Shown here: positions 47,012-56,982 of the stretch, one piece after another
How positions within the stretch are numbered: the first letter of the stretch is position 1
How the letters are laid out: the number at the start of each line of letters is the position of its first letter
Source: Chryseosolibacter sp964532595
GTDB taxonomy: Bacteria > Bacteroidota > Bacteroidia > Cytophagales > Cyclobacteriaceae
DNA length: 64,000 nucleotides
Direction: 5' to 3'
Assembly: GCA_964532595.1 (NCBI GenBank)
Contig: CAZHIQ010000001.1
Location: forward strand, 248,001 to 312,000
The notes under the pieces: model-generated
What the model was told of the DNA's origin: nothing
What the model saw: the letters and a program-made list of their open reading frames with translations, nothing else
Databases searched by the model: none
Translations under genes and position numbers: made by a program

Positions 47012-48001
47012 GTGACGACACTTTACGACAATCACGGCCGACCGCTGAATTACCTGCGCATTGCAGTAACGGACCGATGCAACCTTCGCTGCTTCTACTG
47101 CATGCCGGAAGAGGGAATTCCCTACCTACCCAAGAAAGACCTGCTGACGTTTGAGGAGATCATTCGCCTGGCAACCCTGATGGCGAGGATGGGTATCAGC
47201 AAGATCCGGATTACCGGGGGAGAACCGTTTGTCAGGACCGACCTCATGCACTTCCTGCGCGAACTGGTTGCTGTGCCCGAGGTGAAGGAAGTTCACATCA
47301 CTACGAATGGTGTACTAACCGCCCCCTTTGTACCCGAGTTGAAGTCACTCGGCATCGCCTCTGTGAACCTGAGTCTGGACAGTCTGGATCCAAAGCGATT
47401 CCGCGCCATTACCCGACGCAATGAAATTGCCAATGTTCTTGCTACCCTTGACTCGCTTCTTGACCATCGGATTCCTGTAAAGGTGAACGCCGTAGTGATG
47501 GCGGAAAAGAACCTTGACGACATTATTCCACTGGCGGAGCTAACGCGTGCGCACCCGATCTCGGTGCGTTTTATTGAAGAGATGCCCTTTAACGGCAGCG
47601 GTACCCGCCCACTGATTTTCTGGAATCACCGCGACATTCTCAAGCACCTTCAGGGCCAGTATCCCAACCTGCAGAAAATCGCTGACCCCTCGAATGCAAC
47701 CGCTTCGCATTTCAAGGTCCCAGGCTACGCGGGTACACTTGGCATCATTGCCGCGTACAGCCGCACATTCTGTGGAACGTGTAACCGTCTGCGAATCACC
47801 GCCCAGGGAATGCTTAAAACCTGTCTGTACGACGATGGCGTACTCGACATCCGCGCGCTGCTGCGTTCGTCAGCATCTGACGAAGCGCTGAGAGCCGCGC
47901 TCATGCATGCGTTCAGGAACCGAAGTGCGAGTGGCTTTGAAGCTGAACAGCGGCGAAGCGAACACCCAGTCCATGAATCGATGTCCACCATCGGCGGATA
48001 A
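47012..48001 (+). CDS. moaA: GTP 3',8-cyclase MoaA
   Basis: The 329-residue radical-SAM enzyme starts molybdenum-cofactor synthesis from GTP. The first 4Fe-4S site is Cys23, Cys27, Cys30 (CNLRCFYC), the second Cys254, Cys257, Cys271 (CGTC ... C); it ends with the conserved Gly-Gly. ITGGEPFVRTDL is the SAM-binding motif. The start is GTG. Divergent from moaD; followed 32 bp later by the TauE/SafE gene. Confidence 0.96.
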   Translation: MTTLYDNHGRPLNYLRIAVTDRCNLRCFYCMPEEGIPYLPKKDLLTFEEIIRLATLMARMGISKIRITGGEPFVRTDLMHFLRELVAVPEVKEVHITTNGVLTAPFVPELKSLGIASVNLSLDSLDPKRFRAITRRNEIANVLATLDSLLDHRIPVKVNAVVMAEKNLDDIIPLAELTRAHPISVRFIEEMPFNGSGTRPLIFWNHRDILKHLQGQYPNLQKIADPSNATASHFKVPGYAGTLGIIAAYSRTFCGTCNRLRITAQGMLKTCLYDDGVLDIRALLRSSASDEALRAALMHAFRNRSASGFEAEQRRSEHPVHESMSTIGG

Positions 48002-48033
48002 GTCGCCCTGTCTTTTTATCTTTTGTCGTTAAC

Positions 48034-48777
48034 ATGAGTTCCGACATAGTCCTTCTTGCGACACTATTTTTCTCCATTGCGCTTGTCTACGCTTCCGTTG
48101 GTTTTGGTGGTGGATCGAGTTATCTGGCCATCCTTGCGCTCGCGGGATTCGCACCGGACACGATTCGTCCGACAGCGCTGTTGTGCAATATCATTGTCGT
48201 AACAGGAGGAACGTATATCTTCTGGCGTTCAGGTGCCCTCGCCTGGCGCAGCGCATTGCCCTTCCTGTTTGCCAGCATTCCTGCGGCCTATCTGGGTGGA
48301 TCGTTGCCGACCACGAACACGAGTGTATTCTTTTCGGTGCTCGCCGGAGCCCTCTTGGTGGGTTCATGTTTGTTATGGATTCCCCCGAAGACAGCGGAGA
48401 CTCCGAGGAAAATGAGTTTTGTCGAACAAGCCGCGATAGGTGGTAGCCTGGGTATCCTATCCGGGTTCATAGGGATAGGAGGAGGAATTTTTCTATCGCC
48501 ATTGCTTCATCTCTTTCGCTGGGGAGAAGCGCGCGAGGTGTCGGCTTTGGCCTGTGTCTTCATCCTCGTAAATTCCGTGAGCGCACTGGCTGGGCAAGCC
48601 TCCGCGATTCCAGCGCTTCCCTGGAATGATGTTCTTCCTCTGGCAATCGCCGTCCTGGCCGGAGGCCAGATAGGTTCCCGTCTCGGCGCATTGAAGCTCA
48701 ATCCTTTGCACGTCAGACGTATTACCGCATTTGTCATAGCGGTAGCCGCTATTCGTATCATCATAGAACGCGCATAG
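48034..48777 (+). CDS. TauE/SafE-family anion exporter
   Basis: The 247-residue membrane protein has about eight helices in two repeated halves, with the family motifs VGFGGGSSYLAILAL and LSGFIGIGGGIFLSPLL. Members export sulfite, sulfoacetate or related organic sulfur anions. Placement 32 bp after moaA suggests cotranscription; a link with a molybdenum sulfite oxidase elsewhere is possible but not seen here. Confidence 0.9.
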   Translation: MSSDIVLLATLFFSIALVYASVGFGGGSSYLAILALAGFAPDTIRPTALLCNIIVVTGGTYIFWRSGALAWRSALPFLFASIPAAYLGGSLPTTNTSVFFSVLAGALLVGSCLLWIPPKTAETPRKMSFVEQAAIGGSLGILSGFIGIGGGIFLSPLLHLFRWGEAREVSALACVFILVNSVSALAGQASAIPALPWNDVLPLAIAVLAGGQIGSRLGALKLNPLHVRRITAFVIAVAAIRIIIERA

Positions 48778-48849
48778 GCCGCAATATTGGACGCTGTTCA
48801 CACAAAATAATCCCATTAACTTCCTATTTTGCGCCACTAAACCTTCGGC

Positions 48850-51318
48850 ATGAGAAAGATTAATTTTTCGACACAGGTATTACCGCACGTTGTAGCAGTG
48901 CTCTTATTCCTCCTGGTAACTGTTCTCTTTTTTCATCCGATCTTCTTCGAAAACCGCACACTGCAGCAGCACGATATTCAGCAGTTCATCGGTTCTTCAA
49001 AAGCGATCGACGATTTCCGCGAGCGCACGGGAGAAGAACCGCTGTGGACGAACGCTATGTTCAGCGGCATGCCCGCCTGGCTTATCAGTGTCCAATGGGG
49101 CAATCAGGCTATTGCCTATTTGAAGACAACGCTGGCGCTCTTCACCCCTCATCCTATCGCCAACATATTCCTCGCCTTTGTTTGCTATTACATCATGTTG
49201 CTCGCCTTCGGTGTGAGGCCATACCTCGCCATGGCAGGTGCTATAGCCTTTGGCTTGTCATCCTATCTTATCATCGGTCTTTCCGCCGGCCACAACGGAC
49301 GGATCGGGGCAATCGCTTTTATGCCTCTGATTATGGCGGGTATTCATCTCGTCTTCACCGGCCGACGTGTCCTGGGCTTTGGTGTTACGGCTGCGGCAAT
49401 GGCTCTTCATTTACGCGAGAATCATATCCAGATGACGTACTATCTCCTGCTCATCGTCCTGCTGTACGGAATCGTTATGCTCCTTGAGGCGATCAGGCAA
49501 AAAACAGTACCTGTTTTCTTCAAAAACGTCTTGCTCCTGACGGGCGCTGTTGTTCTCGCGGTCGCCACATTCTTCGGACAGTTCTGGGCGTTGAAAGAAT
49601 ACAGCAAACACTCAACGAGGGGCCAATCGGAGTTAGTTAAAGCCGAGGAACCGACAACCTCCACCAGTGGTATGACCCGCGAATATGCCTTTGAATTCAG
49701 CAACGGCATATTCGAACCATTTACGTTGATGATACCAAACTTTTACGGAGGAAGTAGCGGCAACTTTCTGGTCTCGGATCCAAACAGCGAAGTGTACAAA
49801 GCCCTGATGCGTTCCGGTGACCAGCAAATGGCTAATCAGCTCGCTAACTTCACCGGTGCTTACTGGGGAGAGCAACGACTCGCCGCACCGTATTACGCAG
49901 GGGCCGTTATCGTATTCCTTTTTGCGTTGGGAATTTGCTTTGCTCCGCGGCGCTACGCGACATGGCTTTGTTCCGCGGCGCTACTCGGCATTGTCCTGAG
50001 CTGGGGTAGCAACTTTGCAGCGTTTAACTACTTCATGTTCGATTACTTTCCCGGATATAACAACTTCCGCTCCGTCACCTTTACGCTAATCATCACGCTC
50101 TTTGCCATGCCTTTGCTCGGTCTTCTGGGGCTTGAACGCGTTTTATCGGAGAAATTTACTAAAGAGACGCGCCGGAAACTGCTTATCGCTTTCAGCGCAA
50201 CGGGCGGGCTATGTTTAGTTTTCGGACTCTTCGCGGGCGCGTTCACTTTCACACGCGACATCGAGGCACAACTTCCCGGATGGTTTGTCGACGCCCTGGC
50301 AGACGACAGAAAGTCGCTATTCCGAAGCGATGCCTTCCGCTCGCTTGCGTTTATCCTCGTCGTTTTTCTAGCCTTATGGTTTGAAGCTCACCGGAAGGTG
50401 TCGGCAACAGGCTTCTATGCCTTCATCATCTTCCTGGTCACCGTCGATCTTTATTCGGTAGACAAGCGCTATTTCCCTGACGACAACTTCCGGCGCAAGC
50501 GCGACAACACTTTCTTCGCCATGACGGAGGCGGATCAGGAAATACTAAAGGATCGCTCCTACTACCGTGTGTATAATCTTAGTTACCTGACGGGAAGCGG
50601 GACCAATCCGTTTGCCGAAGCACGTACTTCGTATTACCATAACTCTGTCGGAGGATATCACGGGGCCAAGATGCGCCGTTATGCCGAGTTTTATGACTCT
50701 TGTGTTGTGTCCGATACGCAGCGTTTTGTAGGCATTATTCAGTCGGGATCTCAATCGTTTGACAGCCTCCGCGCGTTCAACATGCTCAACATCAAGTATC
50801 TCGTCCTGGGCCCTCAGCGAGAACACATCGTGCAAAATCAATCGGCCTACGGAAACGCCTGGTTTGTGGAAGATATAATCCCCGCAAGTAACGCCAACGA
50901 GGAACTCGCCCAAACCTGTCGGATCGACACCCGTCGTCACGCAGTCATAAACACCCGCGAGTTCCACCCCGGCACCTTGGGCTATGACAGTGCATCGTCT
51001 ATCACCCTGGTAGAATATGACCTTCAAAGACTGCGCTTCGAAAGCCAATCGGCTACCCACGGCCTCGCCGTATTCTCCGACATCTACTATCCCGGATGGG
51101 TCGTCACTATCGATGGACAAGAAGCGCCCCTGATGCGAGCGAACTATATCCTCCGCGCGGTCGAAATTCCAGCCGGTCAACACAGCATCGAGTTCGTATT
51201 CAAACCCGACGCCTATGTTACCGGAAATAAAGTGACAACGGCAACGTCGTGGCTTGTACTACTTGTACTCGTTGGAAGTATCGGATGGTCATTCCGGACA
51301 AATAGCGCGAAAGACTAA
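48850..51318 (+). CDS. YfhO-family multi-pass membrane protein
   Basis: The 822-residue protein has about 13 membrane helices spread over residues 10-545 and a final one near 800, with a soluble domain between (about 560-790) ending in SDIYYPGWVVTIDGQEAPLMRANYILRAVEIPAGQHSIEF, the family hallmark split over several short strands. YfhO relatives are implicated in glycosylation of lipoteichoic acid in Firmicutes; in Bacteroidota a GT-C-like glycosyltransferase role is assumed. Its stop overlaps the convergent protease stop by 4 bp. Confidence 0.88.
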   Translation: MRKINFSTQVLPHVVAVLLFLLVTVLFFHPIFFENRTLQQHDIQQFIGSSKAIDDFRERTGEEPLWTNAMFSGMPAWLISVQWGNQAIAYLKTTLALFTPHPIANIFLAFVCYYIMLLAFGVRPYLAMAGAIAFGLSSYLIIGLSAGHNGRIGAIAFMPLIMAGIHLVFTGRRVLGFGVTAAAMALHLRENHIQMTYYLLLIVLLYGIVMLLEAIRQKTVPVFFKNVLLLTGAVVLAVATFFGQFWALKEYSKHSTRGQSELVKAEEPTTSTSGMTREYAFEFSNGIFEPFTLMIPNFYGGSSGNFLVSDPNSEVYKALMRSGDQQMANQLANFTGAYWGEQRLAAPYYAGAVIVFLFALGICFAPRRYATWLCSAALLGIVLSWGSNFAAFNYFMFDYFPGYNNFRSVTFTLIITLFAMPLLGLLGLERVLSEKFTKETRRKLLIAFSATGGLCLVFGLFAGAFTFTRDIEAQLPGWFVDALADDRKSLFRSDAFRSLAFILVVFLALWFEAHRKVSATGFYAFIIFLVTVDLYSVDKRYFPDDNFRRKRDNTFFAMTEADQEILKDRSYYRVYNLSYLTGSGTNPFAEARTSYYHNSVGGYHGAKMRRYAEFYDSCVVSDTQRFVGIIQSGSQSFDSLRAFNMLNIKYLVLGPQREHIVQNQSAYGNAWFVEDIIPASNANEELAQTCRIDTRRHAVINTREFHPGTLGYDSASSITLVEYDLQRLRFESQSATHGLAVFSDIYYPGWVVTIDGQEAPLMRANYILRAVEIPAGQHSIEFVFKPDAYVTGNKVTTATSWLVLLVLVGSIGWSFRTNSAKD

Positions 51319-52565
51319 CCATAAACTTCTTCCTGACGTTCGATTGCCCTTAGCCGTGCCAATAACGGAGGGTGTGAGTAATGGAAGAACACGTAGAGAG
51401 GGTGAGGAAACAGGTTGCTTAGCGAATCGACCGACAACTTCTTCAAAGCTGCTGCCAAAGCGGGGCCGTCATAATGCTCACGCGCGTACGCATCGGCCTC
51501 AAACTCATTTTTGCGGCTGAGCATCTGCATCAGAATTCCGATCACCCCCGAAATGGGAGCGAAAAGAATCGAAAAGACAATAAGGTTGAGATGGATAGAA
51601 TGCTGGTTTCCGCCCAGCGCGAACGACAAGCTCTCATTGTACACCATCAATGACAACACGAACAGGGTGAAAAAAATCTGGACAACAGAAAGGGCGAACC
51701 CCTGAACGATATGCTTCTTCTTAAAGTGCCCCACCTCATGCGCGAGTATCGCGACAAGCTCGTCGGTAGCGTGCTTGTCAATCAACGTGTCATATAAAAC
51801 AATCTTCTTCCGGCGACCCATCCCCGAAAAGAATGCGTTGGCCTTACTTGAACGCCGCGAACCATCAATAACAAAAATATTATCGAGCGGAAAATTCACT
51901 TTCGCGGCGAAGGCTTCAATGGCTGATTTCAATTCTCCGTCGGGCAGTGGCGTGAGCTTGTTAAAAAGCGGAAGAATCAGCGTAGTATAAAACACATTCA
52001 CGAAAAGCACGAACAGCGCGGCTGTGACACCGAACCATAGCCAGAACCCCGGTCCAATCTGCATAACAAGCCAAATGAGCAGGCCCAGCAGCGGCGCACC
52101 GATAACGGCTCCGAGAAGGTAACCTTTGAGTTTGTCAAGGATAAAGGTTCTCGGCGTAGTGCGGTTGAATCCGTATCGCTCCTCGATAACGAAGGTGGCA
52201 TATACCTGAAACGGGACCGACAGAACGTCGGATGCCAGTGCAAGCACTCCAAAGAAAGCGAGCGACAAAAGGATTTCGCTGTCGACAAAGGTACGCAATA
52301 CAGTATCCAGCCACCCGAAACCTCCTGCGAGCAGCATTAGCATCGTCACAGCAAACGAAAAGGCCGAAGAAAGAAACGAAAATCTCGTGCGTACGCCGTG
52401 GTAGTCAAGCGACTTCAGATAGCGATCGCGGTCATAAAATTCGGCCACCTCGTCAGGAACATCGCGCCGCATGGCGCGAAGGTTCAGCCAGTCCAGCACC
52501 TGATCGAGAATATAACCAGCAGTAGCAATGCTAATAACAATCCAGAGAATAGTTTTCGGTTCCAT
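51315..52565 (-). CDS. M48 family (Ste24-like CAAX) zinc metalloprotease
   Basis: The 416-residue membrane protease has the HExxH motif in LAHEVGHFKKKH and the third zinc ligand in RKNEFEADAYA, with about seven helices around them, the layout of the Ste24/CAAX protease 1 group. N-terminal M48 extension domain (peptidase_M48_N) is present. The ATG at 52565 was preferred to a TTG/other start 24 codons upstream. The substrate in bacteria is not known. Stops of this gene and of the yfhO-like gene share bases. Confidence 0.92.
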   Translation of the reverse strand: MEPKTILWIVISIATAGYILDQVLDWLNLRAMRRDVPDEVAEFYDRDRYLKSLDYHGVRTRFSFLSSAFSFAVTMLMLLAGGFGWLDTVLRTFVDSEILLSLAFFGVLALASDVLSVPFQVYATFVIEERYGFNRTTPRTFILDKLKGYLLGAVIGAPLLGLLIWLVMQIGPGFWLWFGVTAALFVLFVNVFYTTLILPLFNKLTPLPDGELKSAIEAFAAKVNFPLDNIFVIDGSRRSSKANAFFSGMGRRKKIVLYDTLIDKHATDELVAILAHEVGHFKKKHIVQGFALSVVQIFFTLFVLSLMVYNESLSFALGGNQHSIHLNLIVFSILFAPISGVIGILMQMLSRKNEFEADAYAREHYDGPALAAALKKLSVDSLSNLFPHPLYVFFHYSHPPLLARLRAIERQEEVYG

Positions 52566-52779
52566 CAATCCCAATGCTACGAAAAACGCCCGAACCGTGA
52601 AAATGGTGCTCGTCCCACCCGCTTCCGCCCGCTCCACTGAAAAAGCCGAACGTTCTGTCTACCGTCGTGGATTTTTCATAGATTGCTAACCCTCTACGGG
52701 AACCCCACAAATCGTTGCGCTAACTTGCGCAGCCGTTCAGATCCGAATTTACATCACAAAACCAAACCTCCCCAAGGTC

Positions 52780-53061
52780 ATGGACAACATTCAATTAGGC
52801 AAACCGTACAAAGTGAGTGAACACAAGCACGATCAATATGTTCGCCATTATGACGTTCCGATTGCCAACTGTGTGCTGGTGCCGGTGAAGAAATATGGTG
52901 AGCATATCTCATGCGACCTGCTGTGGAAGGACTCATCAGGAGAAGCACACCGACGCGATGAACTGATGTTTAACGCCGCCTATCTACAGCCGGTAGACGC
53001 AATGCGTGATTACTCCCTCTTCGATTTGTGGGAAGAGTATGAGAAAAACCGCGCAATTTAA
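52780..53061 (+). CDS. Small hypothetical protein
   Basis: I do not recognise the family. The 93-residue soluble product is rich in aromatic and charged residues, with a beta-strand-like middle (ANCVLVPVKKYGEHISCDLLW) and an acidic helix at the end (YSLFDLWEEYEKN). AAGG lies 5 nt before the ATG. It converges with the endonuclease/phosphatase-family gene at 3 bp. Confidence 0.62.
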   Translation: MDNIQLGKPYKVSEHKHDQYVRHYDVPIANCVLVPVKKYGEHISCDLLWKDSSGEAHRRDELMFNAAYLQPVDAMRDYSLFDLWEEYEKNRAI

Positions 53062-53064
53062 TCG

Positions 53065-54141
53065 TCACCGAACTTTGGCGATCTTCTCCTGAGCTTGTTC
53101 CTCCTCGTCGTGGTCTGCCCTCAATACGTGCTGGGATTGTGCTTTCTGCTTCTCCGCCTTCGCTGGCAATCCCAATTCCACGAGAATGGGAAAGTGGTCC
53201 GATCCCATTGGCTTGAGACGCTTCAGATCACGTAACAAGAAATGCCGGGAGCAAAAGACATGATCAAGAGGCCACCGGAGAAACCAGTGATCGGCATGAA
53301 AGGTATTGAAAAATCCCCGTCCCCGTCGCGGGTCCAGCAGCTCACTGGTCTTTAGGAATAGCTCGGTGGTATAGCTCCAGGCTACGTCATTGAGATCACC
53401 GGCAACCACTACAGGGATGTCCGACTCCTTCGCATCGCGCGCAACGATTAGTAACTCGCCATCGCGCTCGGTAGAACGGGCCGACTCCTGGGGAATCGGT
53501 GGGCGCGGGTGAAGACAATACAACCTGAACACATCTCCTGACGGAAGGCGCACCCGAGTGTGTATCGAAGGTACATCCGACTCAACCAGATATTTGACCT
53601 GGGGATCCATCAGTTCAAACCTCGAATGTAACAACATTCCATAGGTATTGTTCAGAGGCTTGAGCACATTATGCGTGTAAATGTCGCGCAGAGCTGACAA
53701 CTGTTCATTCCACCATTCGTCAGTCTCCACAAGGAGAAGAAGATCGGGGTCGTGCTCCTGAATGCAAGCGAGACAGAGATCACTGCGACGATTGTATTGG
53801 TAGACGTTACAGATAAGTAGCTTGAAATACTTTCCGGTCTCCGACTGCTTCTGCTTCTTCATCTGTTTTCGTCCAACCACTGTATATGGAACGACCTGAT
53901 AAAGAAGGTAGAAAAGATTCAGACAAAGGACTGTGGAAAAGATGATGTCGTGAAGAGAATCCCAACGGGCAACGAAAGTAAATACCAGAAGAATGATCGC
54001 GTTGAGCAATAGTTTCTGCGACCTCGGATACTCGAATACGCGGAACACCCAGTTGTCTTTTCTCACCAGCGGAATAAGACTCACCAGCACGATGGCATAA
54101 CCGAGAACCAAAAGTACGATACGAAGAATATCAGAAGCCAT
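53065..54141 (-). CDS. Membrane-anchored endonuclease/exonuclease/phosphatase-family protein
   Basis: The 358-residue product has three N-terminal membrane helices (to about residue 90) and an EEP catalytic domain on the far side. Motifs: LLICNVYQYN (start strand), LLLVETDEWW, VVAGDLNDVAWS and PMGSDHFPILVEL, with the catalytic Asp-Asn and Asp-His pairs. Similar proteins are exported metal-dependent phosphatases or nucleases; the true substrate is unknown. The tail is Lys/Gln/Glu-rich. Confidence 0.86.
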   Translation of the reverse strand: MASDILRIVLLVLGYAIVLVSLIPLVRKDNWVFRVFEYPRSQKLLLNAIILLVFTFVARWDSLHDIIFSTVLCLNLFYLLYQVVPYTVVGRKQMKKQKQSETGKYFKLLICNVYQYNRRSDLCLACIQEHDPDLLLLVETDEWWNEQLSALRDIYTHNVLKPLNNTYGMLLHSRFELMDPQVKYLVESDVPSIHTRVRLPSGDVFRLYCLHPRPPIPQESARSTERDGELLIVARDAKESDIPVVVAGDLNDVAWSYTTELFLKTSELLDPRRGRGFFNTFHADHWFLRWPLDHVFCSRHFLLRDLKRLKPMGSDHFPILVELGLPAKAEKQKAQSQHVLRADHDEEEQAQEKIAKVR

Positions 54142-54193
54142 CCACGTTTGCCTCAGACCGCCTTAAAATATCCGTCTTGAAACTATCGATGAG

Positions 54194-54400
54194 CTACTGT
54201 GCCGCTACACGCTGAGTTCTCGCCTCCTGTGCAGTCTTAGCCGAATCGCGATCGGGCAATGCGCGTAAGGCGCCATCGGGTCGGGCACCCGCGGGTTCCG
54301 CATCTGGATTGTGAACATCGTTTCGTTCAGGGAAACCTACCTGGTGTTCGGGAAAATCGTGAACACGTCCTTTCCGAATTATTGCTGCCTTGTCATCCAT
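54194..54400 (-). CDS. Small hypothetical protein between argH and the EEP-family gene
   Basis: A 68-residue, Ala/Arg/Asp/Pro-rich product with no hydrophobic segment, likely disordered. Support is modest: an ATG with AAAGGAT placed 4-10 nt before it on the minus strand, and an uninterrupted frame in an otherwise empty stretch. No family recognised. It is on the same strand as the arg operon but starts 144 bp after argH. Confidence 0.42.
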   Translation of the reverse strand: MDDKAAIIRKGRVHDFPEHQVGFPERNDVHNPDAEPAGARPDGALRALPDRDSAKTAQEARTQRVAAQ

Positions 54401-54544
54401 ATCCTTTGTGTTTTAACCTCCCCTGGAATTGGGGGACAATTGCAGGTATGAATTAAAATTGTATGCCCGCCGTACTATAAGCGCACATCAAACAGGCAGA
54501 CACGCACAGGAAACGTTTGTTGGTCCTGTAGAGTATTCTCTACA

Positions 54545-55882
54545 TCACGCGCGCTTCAGGAGACTGTTAACGGCCGTATGGCAGCGCTCGAAGTGGAAGT
54601 CGGAAACAACCCTCTCCATACTCGCTTTTATTTCAGCTATACAGAGATTTCCAATACTTCCTTCATGTGTATGCTGGATATCGGTGGCCGGGTGGTACTC
54701 TCCCTGCTCTATGGCTAAACCTACCTGTCGATATGCATCCCGGAATGGAACGCCGGCGAGGACCAACCGATTCACCTCCTCGACGCTGAACAGAAACTTG
54801 TATTTGTCGTCCTTCAGCAGGTCCGGACGGACTTCGATGTTCTCCAGCATCAGGTGAACCATCTGCAGACAGTCTTTGAGGTTCTGGATCGCCGGAAACA
54901 ACATCTCCTTCAACAACTGCATATCGCGATGGTATCCCGATGGCAGATTTGCAGTGGTCATCGCGATGTCATTGGGAAGAGCGATCAATTGGTTACAGCG
55001 CGCGCGTACTAACTCAAATACATCCGGGTTCTTTTTGTGCGGCATGATGCTTGAGCCCGTGGTAAGTTCGTCAGGAAATGAAATAAAGCTGAAATGCTGA
55101 TTCAGGAAAATGCACGCATCCTGCGAAAGCTTGGCCAGGGTTGCCGCAACGTTTGAGAACGCCGCAGCTACGATTCTCTCGGTCTTGCCTCGTCCCATCT
55201 GAGCATAGACCACGTTGTAATTGAGGTCATCAAAACCCAGCAGTCGCGTCGTCATCGTCCGATTAAGAGGAAAAGAAGATCCGTATCCCGCAGCCGATCC
55301 CAGCGGATTCTTATTCACAATGCGATACGCGGCTTGTAGGGAAATCAGGTCGTCAACAAGGCTTTCCGCGTACGCACCAAACCACAACCCGAACGATGAG
55401 GGCATTGCCAGCTGAAAGTGCGTATAACCCGGCATAAGATCATCGCGATGCTTTTCGCTGAGAGTCATCAACAATTCAAACAAACGCTTTACTTCGCCGA
55501 CCACGACTTCAATCTCTGAACGCAAGAAGAGTTTGATATCCACAAGGACTTGATCATTTCTCGAGCGTCCGCTGTGAATTTTCTTGCCGATATCGCCCAG
55601 TCTCTCGGTAAGGAGGAGTTCAACCTGCGAGTGAATATCCTCAACGCCGTCCGCTACCCGGAAATCACCACTCTCAATAGTCGTGTAGATATCACGCAGC
55701 GCAGCGTCGAGTTTCTTGTGCTCATCATCCGAAAGCAAGCCTATCGATTGAAGCATGGCAATATGCGCCAACGATCCAAGCACGTCAAAAGGAGCCAGAA
55801 AAATATCCATCTCCTGGTCCCGGCCAACGGTAAACTTTTCAACGGCTTTGAGTGAGGTCTTGTCTTTCTGCCAGAGTTTCAT
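54545..55882 (-). CDS. argH: Argininosuccinate lyase
   Basis: Last enzyme of arginine synthesis: argininosuccinate to arginine and fumarate. The 445-residue protein has the superfamily signature GSSIMPHKKNPD with the catalytic serine, HSGRSRNDQV and YTHFQLAMPSSFGLW. As in other Bacteroidota it is the distal gene of the arg operon, 11 bp after argE'. Confidence 0.96.
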   Translation of the reverse strand: MKLWQKDKTSLKAVEKFTVGRDQEMDIFLAPFDVLGSLAHIAMLQSIGLLSDDEHKKLDAALRDIYTTIESGDFRVADGVEDIHSQVELLLTERLGDIGKKIHSGRSRNDQVLVDIKLFLRSEIEVVVGEVKRLFELLMTLSEKHRDDLMPGYTHFQLAMPSSFGLWFGAYAESLVDDLISLQAAYRIVNKNPLGSAAGYGSSFPLNRTMTTRLLGFDDLNYNVVYAQMGRGKTERIVAAAFSNVAATLAKLSQDACIFLNQHFSFISFPDELTTGSSIMPHKKNPDVFELVRARCNQLIALPNDIAMTTANLPSGYHRDMQLLKEMLFPAIQNLKDCLQMVHLMLENIEVRPDLLKDDKYKFLFSVEEVNRLVLAGVPFRDAYRQVGLAIEQGEYHPATDIQHTHEGSIGNLCIAEIKASMERVVSDFHFERCHTAVNSLLKRA

Positions 55883-55893
55883 CTTGATTGAAT

Positions 55894-56979
55894 TTATGAG
55901 GACACTGTCGGAGACAAATGTCGCGCAACTTTATCCAGGAGAGCAATATAGGTATCTATCCCTTTGACGATCTCCTCCACATAAATGAATTCGTCAGCTG
56001 TATGCGACCGGGCCGAATCGCCAGGGCCGATTTTTACTGACGGGACGGGAATCAATGCCTGATCGGAAGTAGTGGGTGATCCGTATAGCTTTATACCCAG
56101 TTCTTTTGCTGCCAGCACAAGGGCATGGTTGTCAGCAATTCCGGAAGGGCGCAGCCGCAATGAGCGCGGCGTAACTTCCGCGCGCAGGTGCTGCTGAATT
56201 ATTTCGAGCACCTCTTCCAGTGTGTACTGCTCTGTTACGCGTACGTCAATCGTAAAGCTACACTCAGCAGGAACCACGTTGTGCTGTTTGCCTGCCTGAA
56301 TAACCGTAACCGTCATCTTGACCTCTCCGAGCACCGGCGACACCCTCGGGTACTTATAACTTCGTATCCACTGAACGTCTTCGAGCGCGAGATAAATTGC
56401 ATTCACTCCTTCGTCGCGAGCCGCGTGGCCGGCCCTGCCTTTCACAACGCAATCCAGAACCAACAGGCCTTTTTCCGCGACAGCCATGTCACACAACGTC
56501 GGTTCGCCCACAATAGCGAAGTCGATAGGAGGCAACATCTCCCAAATTCGCTCAATTCCCTCCTTGCCGGAAATCTCCTCCTCGGCGCTCGCCACCATCA
56601 CAAGGTTAAAGGGCAAGTCGTGACGATCATAATAATGCAGGAACGCCATCATGAGACAGACCAGAGGGCCTCCGGCATCGTTACTTCCAAGTCCGTATAA
56701 TTTGCCGTCAACAATCTCCGCCGTAAACGGATCCCGTGTATAGGCGGGGTTAGGCCTTACCGTGTCGTGATGGGAATTGAGGAGAATGGTGGGTTTCCCG
56801 GGGCTGAAACTCTTGTTTCTCGCCCAGACGTTGTTCCCTACTCTCTCGCAGGGAATATCATTCTGACGAAAAAACCCTTCCAGAACGAGCGCCGTCTTAT
56901 CCTCTTCTCTGCTGAAAGAAGGTAACGCGATAAGCTGTTCAAGGAGATTGATAGCTATTTCATCAGGCTGCTGTTTCAC
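55894..56979 (-). CDS. M20 deacylase of arginine synthesis (N-acylcitrulline/acylornithine deacylase)
   Basis: The 361-residue enzyme has M20 metal-binding motifs LLNSHHDTVRP, GSNDAGGPL, SAEEEISGKEG and late AdDHTAAE-like SHTADEFI. It removes the acyl group from the intermediate; because the pathway here carries acylated ornithine past the carbamoyltransferase, the substrate should be N-acylcitrulline, probably N-succinyl. Start is GTG (MKQQPDEIAINLL). Tight gaps on both sides (11 bp to argH, 3 bp to argB). Confidence 0.88.
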   Translation of the reverse strand: MKQQPDEIAINLLEQLIALPSFSREEDKTALVLEGFFRQNDIPCERVGNNVWARNKSFSPGKPTILLNSHHDTVRPNPAYTRDPFTAEIVDGKLYGLGSNDAGGPLVCLMMAFLHYYDRHDLPFNLVMVASAEEEISGKEGIERIWEMLPPIDFAIVGEPTLCDMAVAEKGLLVLDCVVKGRAGHAARDEGVNAIYLALEDVQWIRSYKYPRVSPVLGEVKMTVTVIQAGKQHNVVPAECSFTIDVRVTEQYTLEEVLEIIQQHLRAEVTPRSLRLRPSGIADNHALVLAAKELGIKLYGSPTTSDQALIPVPSVKIGPGDSARSHTADEFIYVEEIVKGIDTYIALLDKVARHLSPTVSS

Positions 56980-56982
56980 GGC

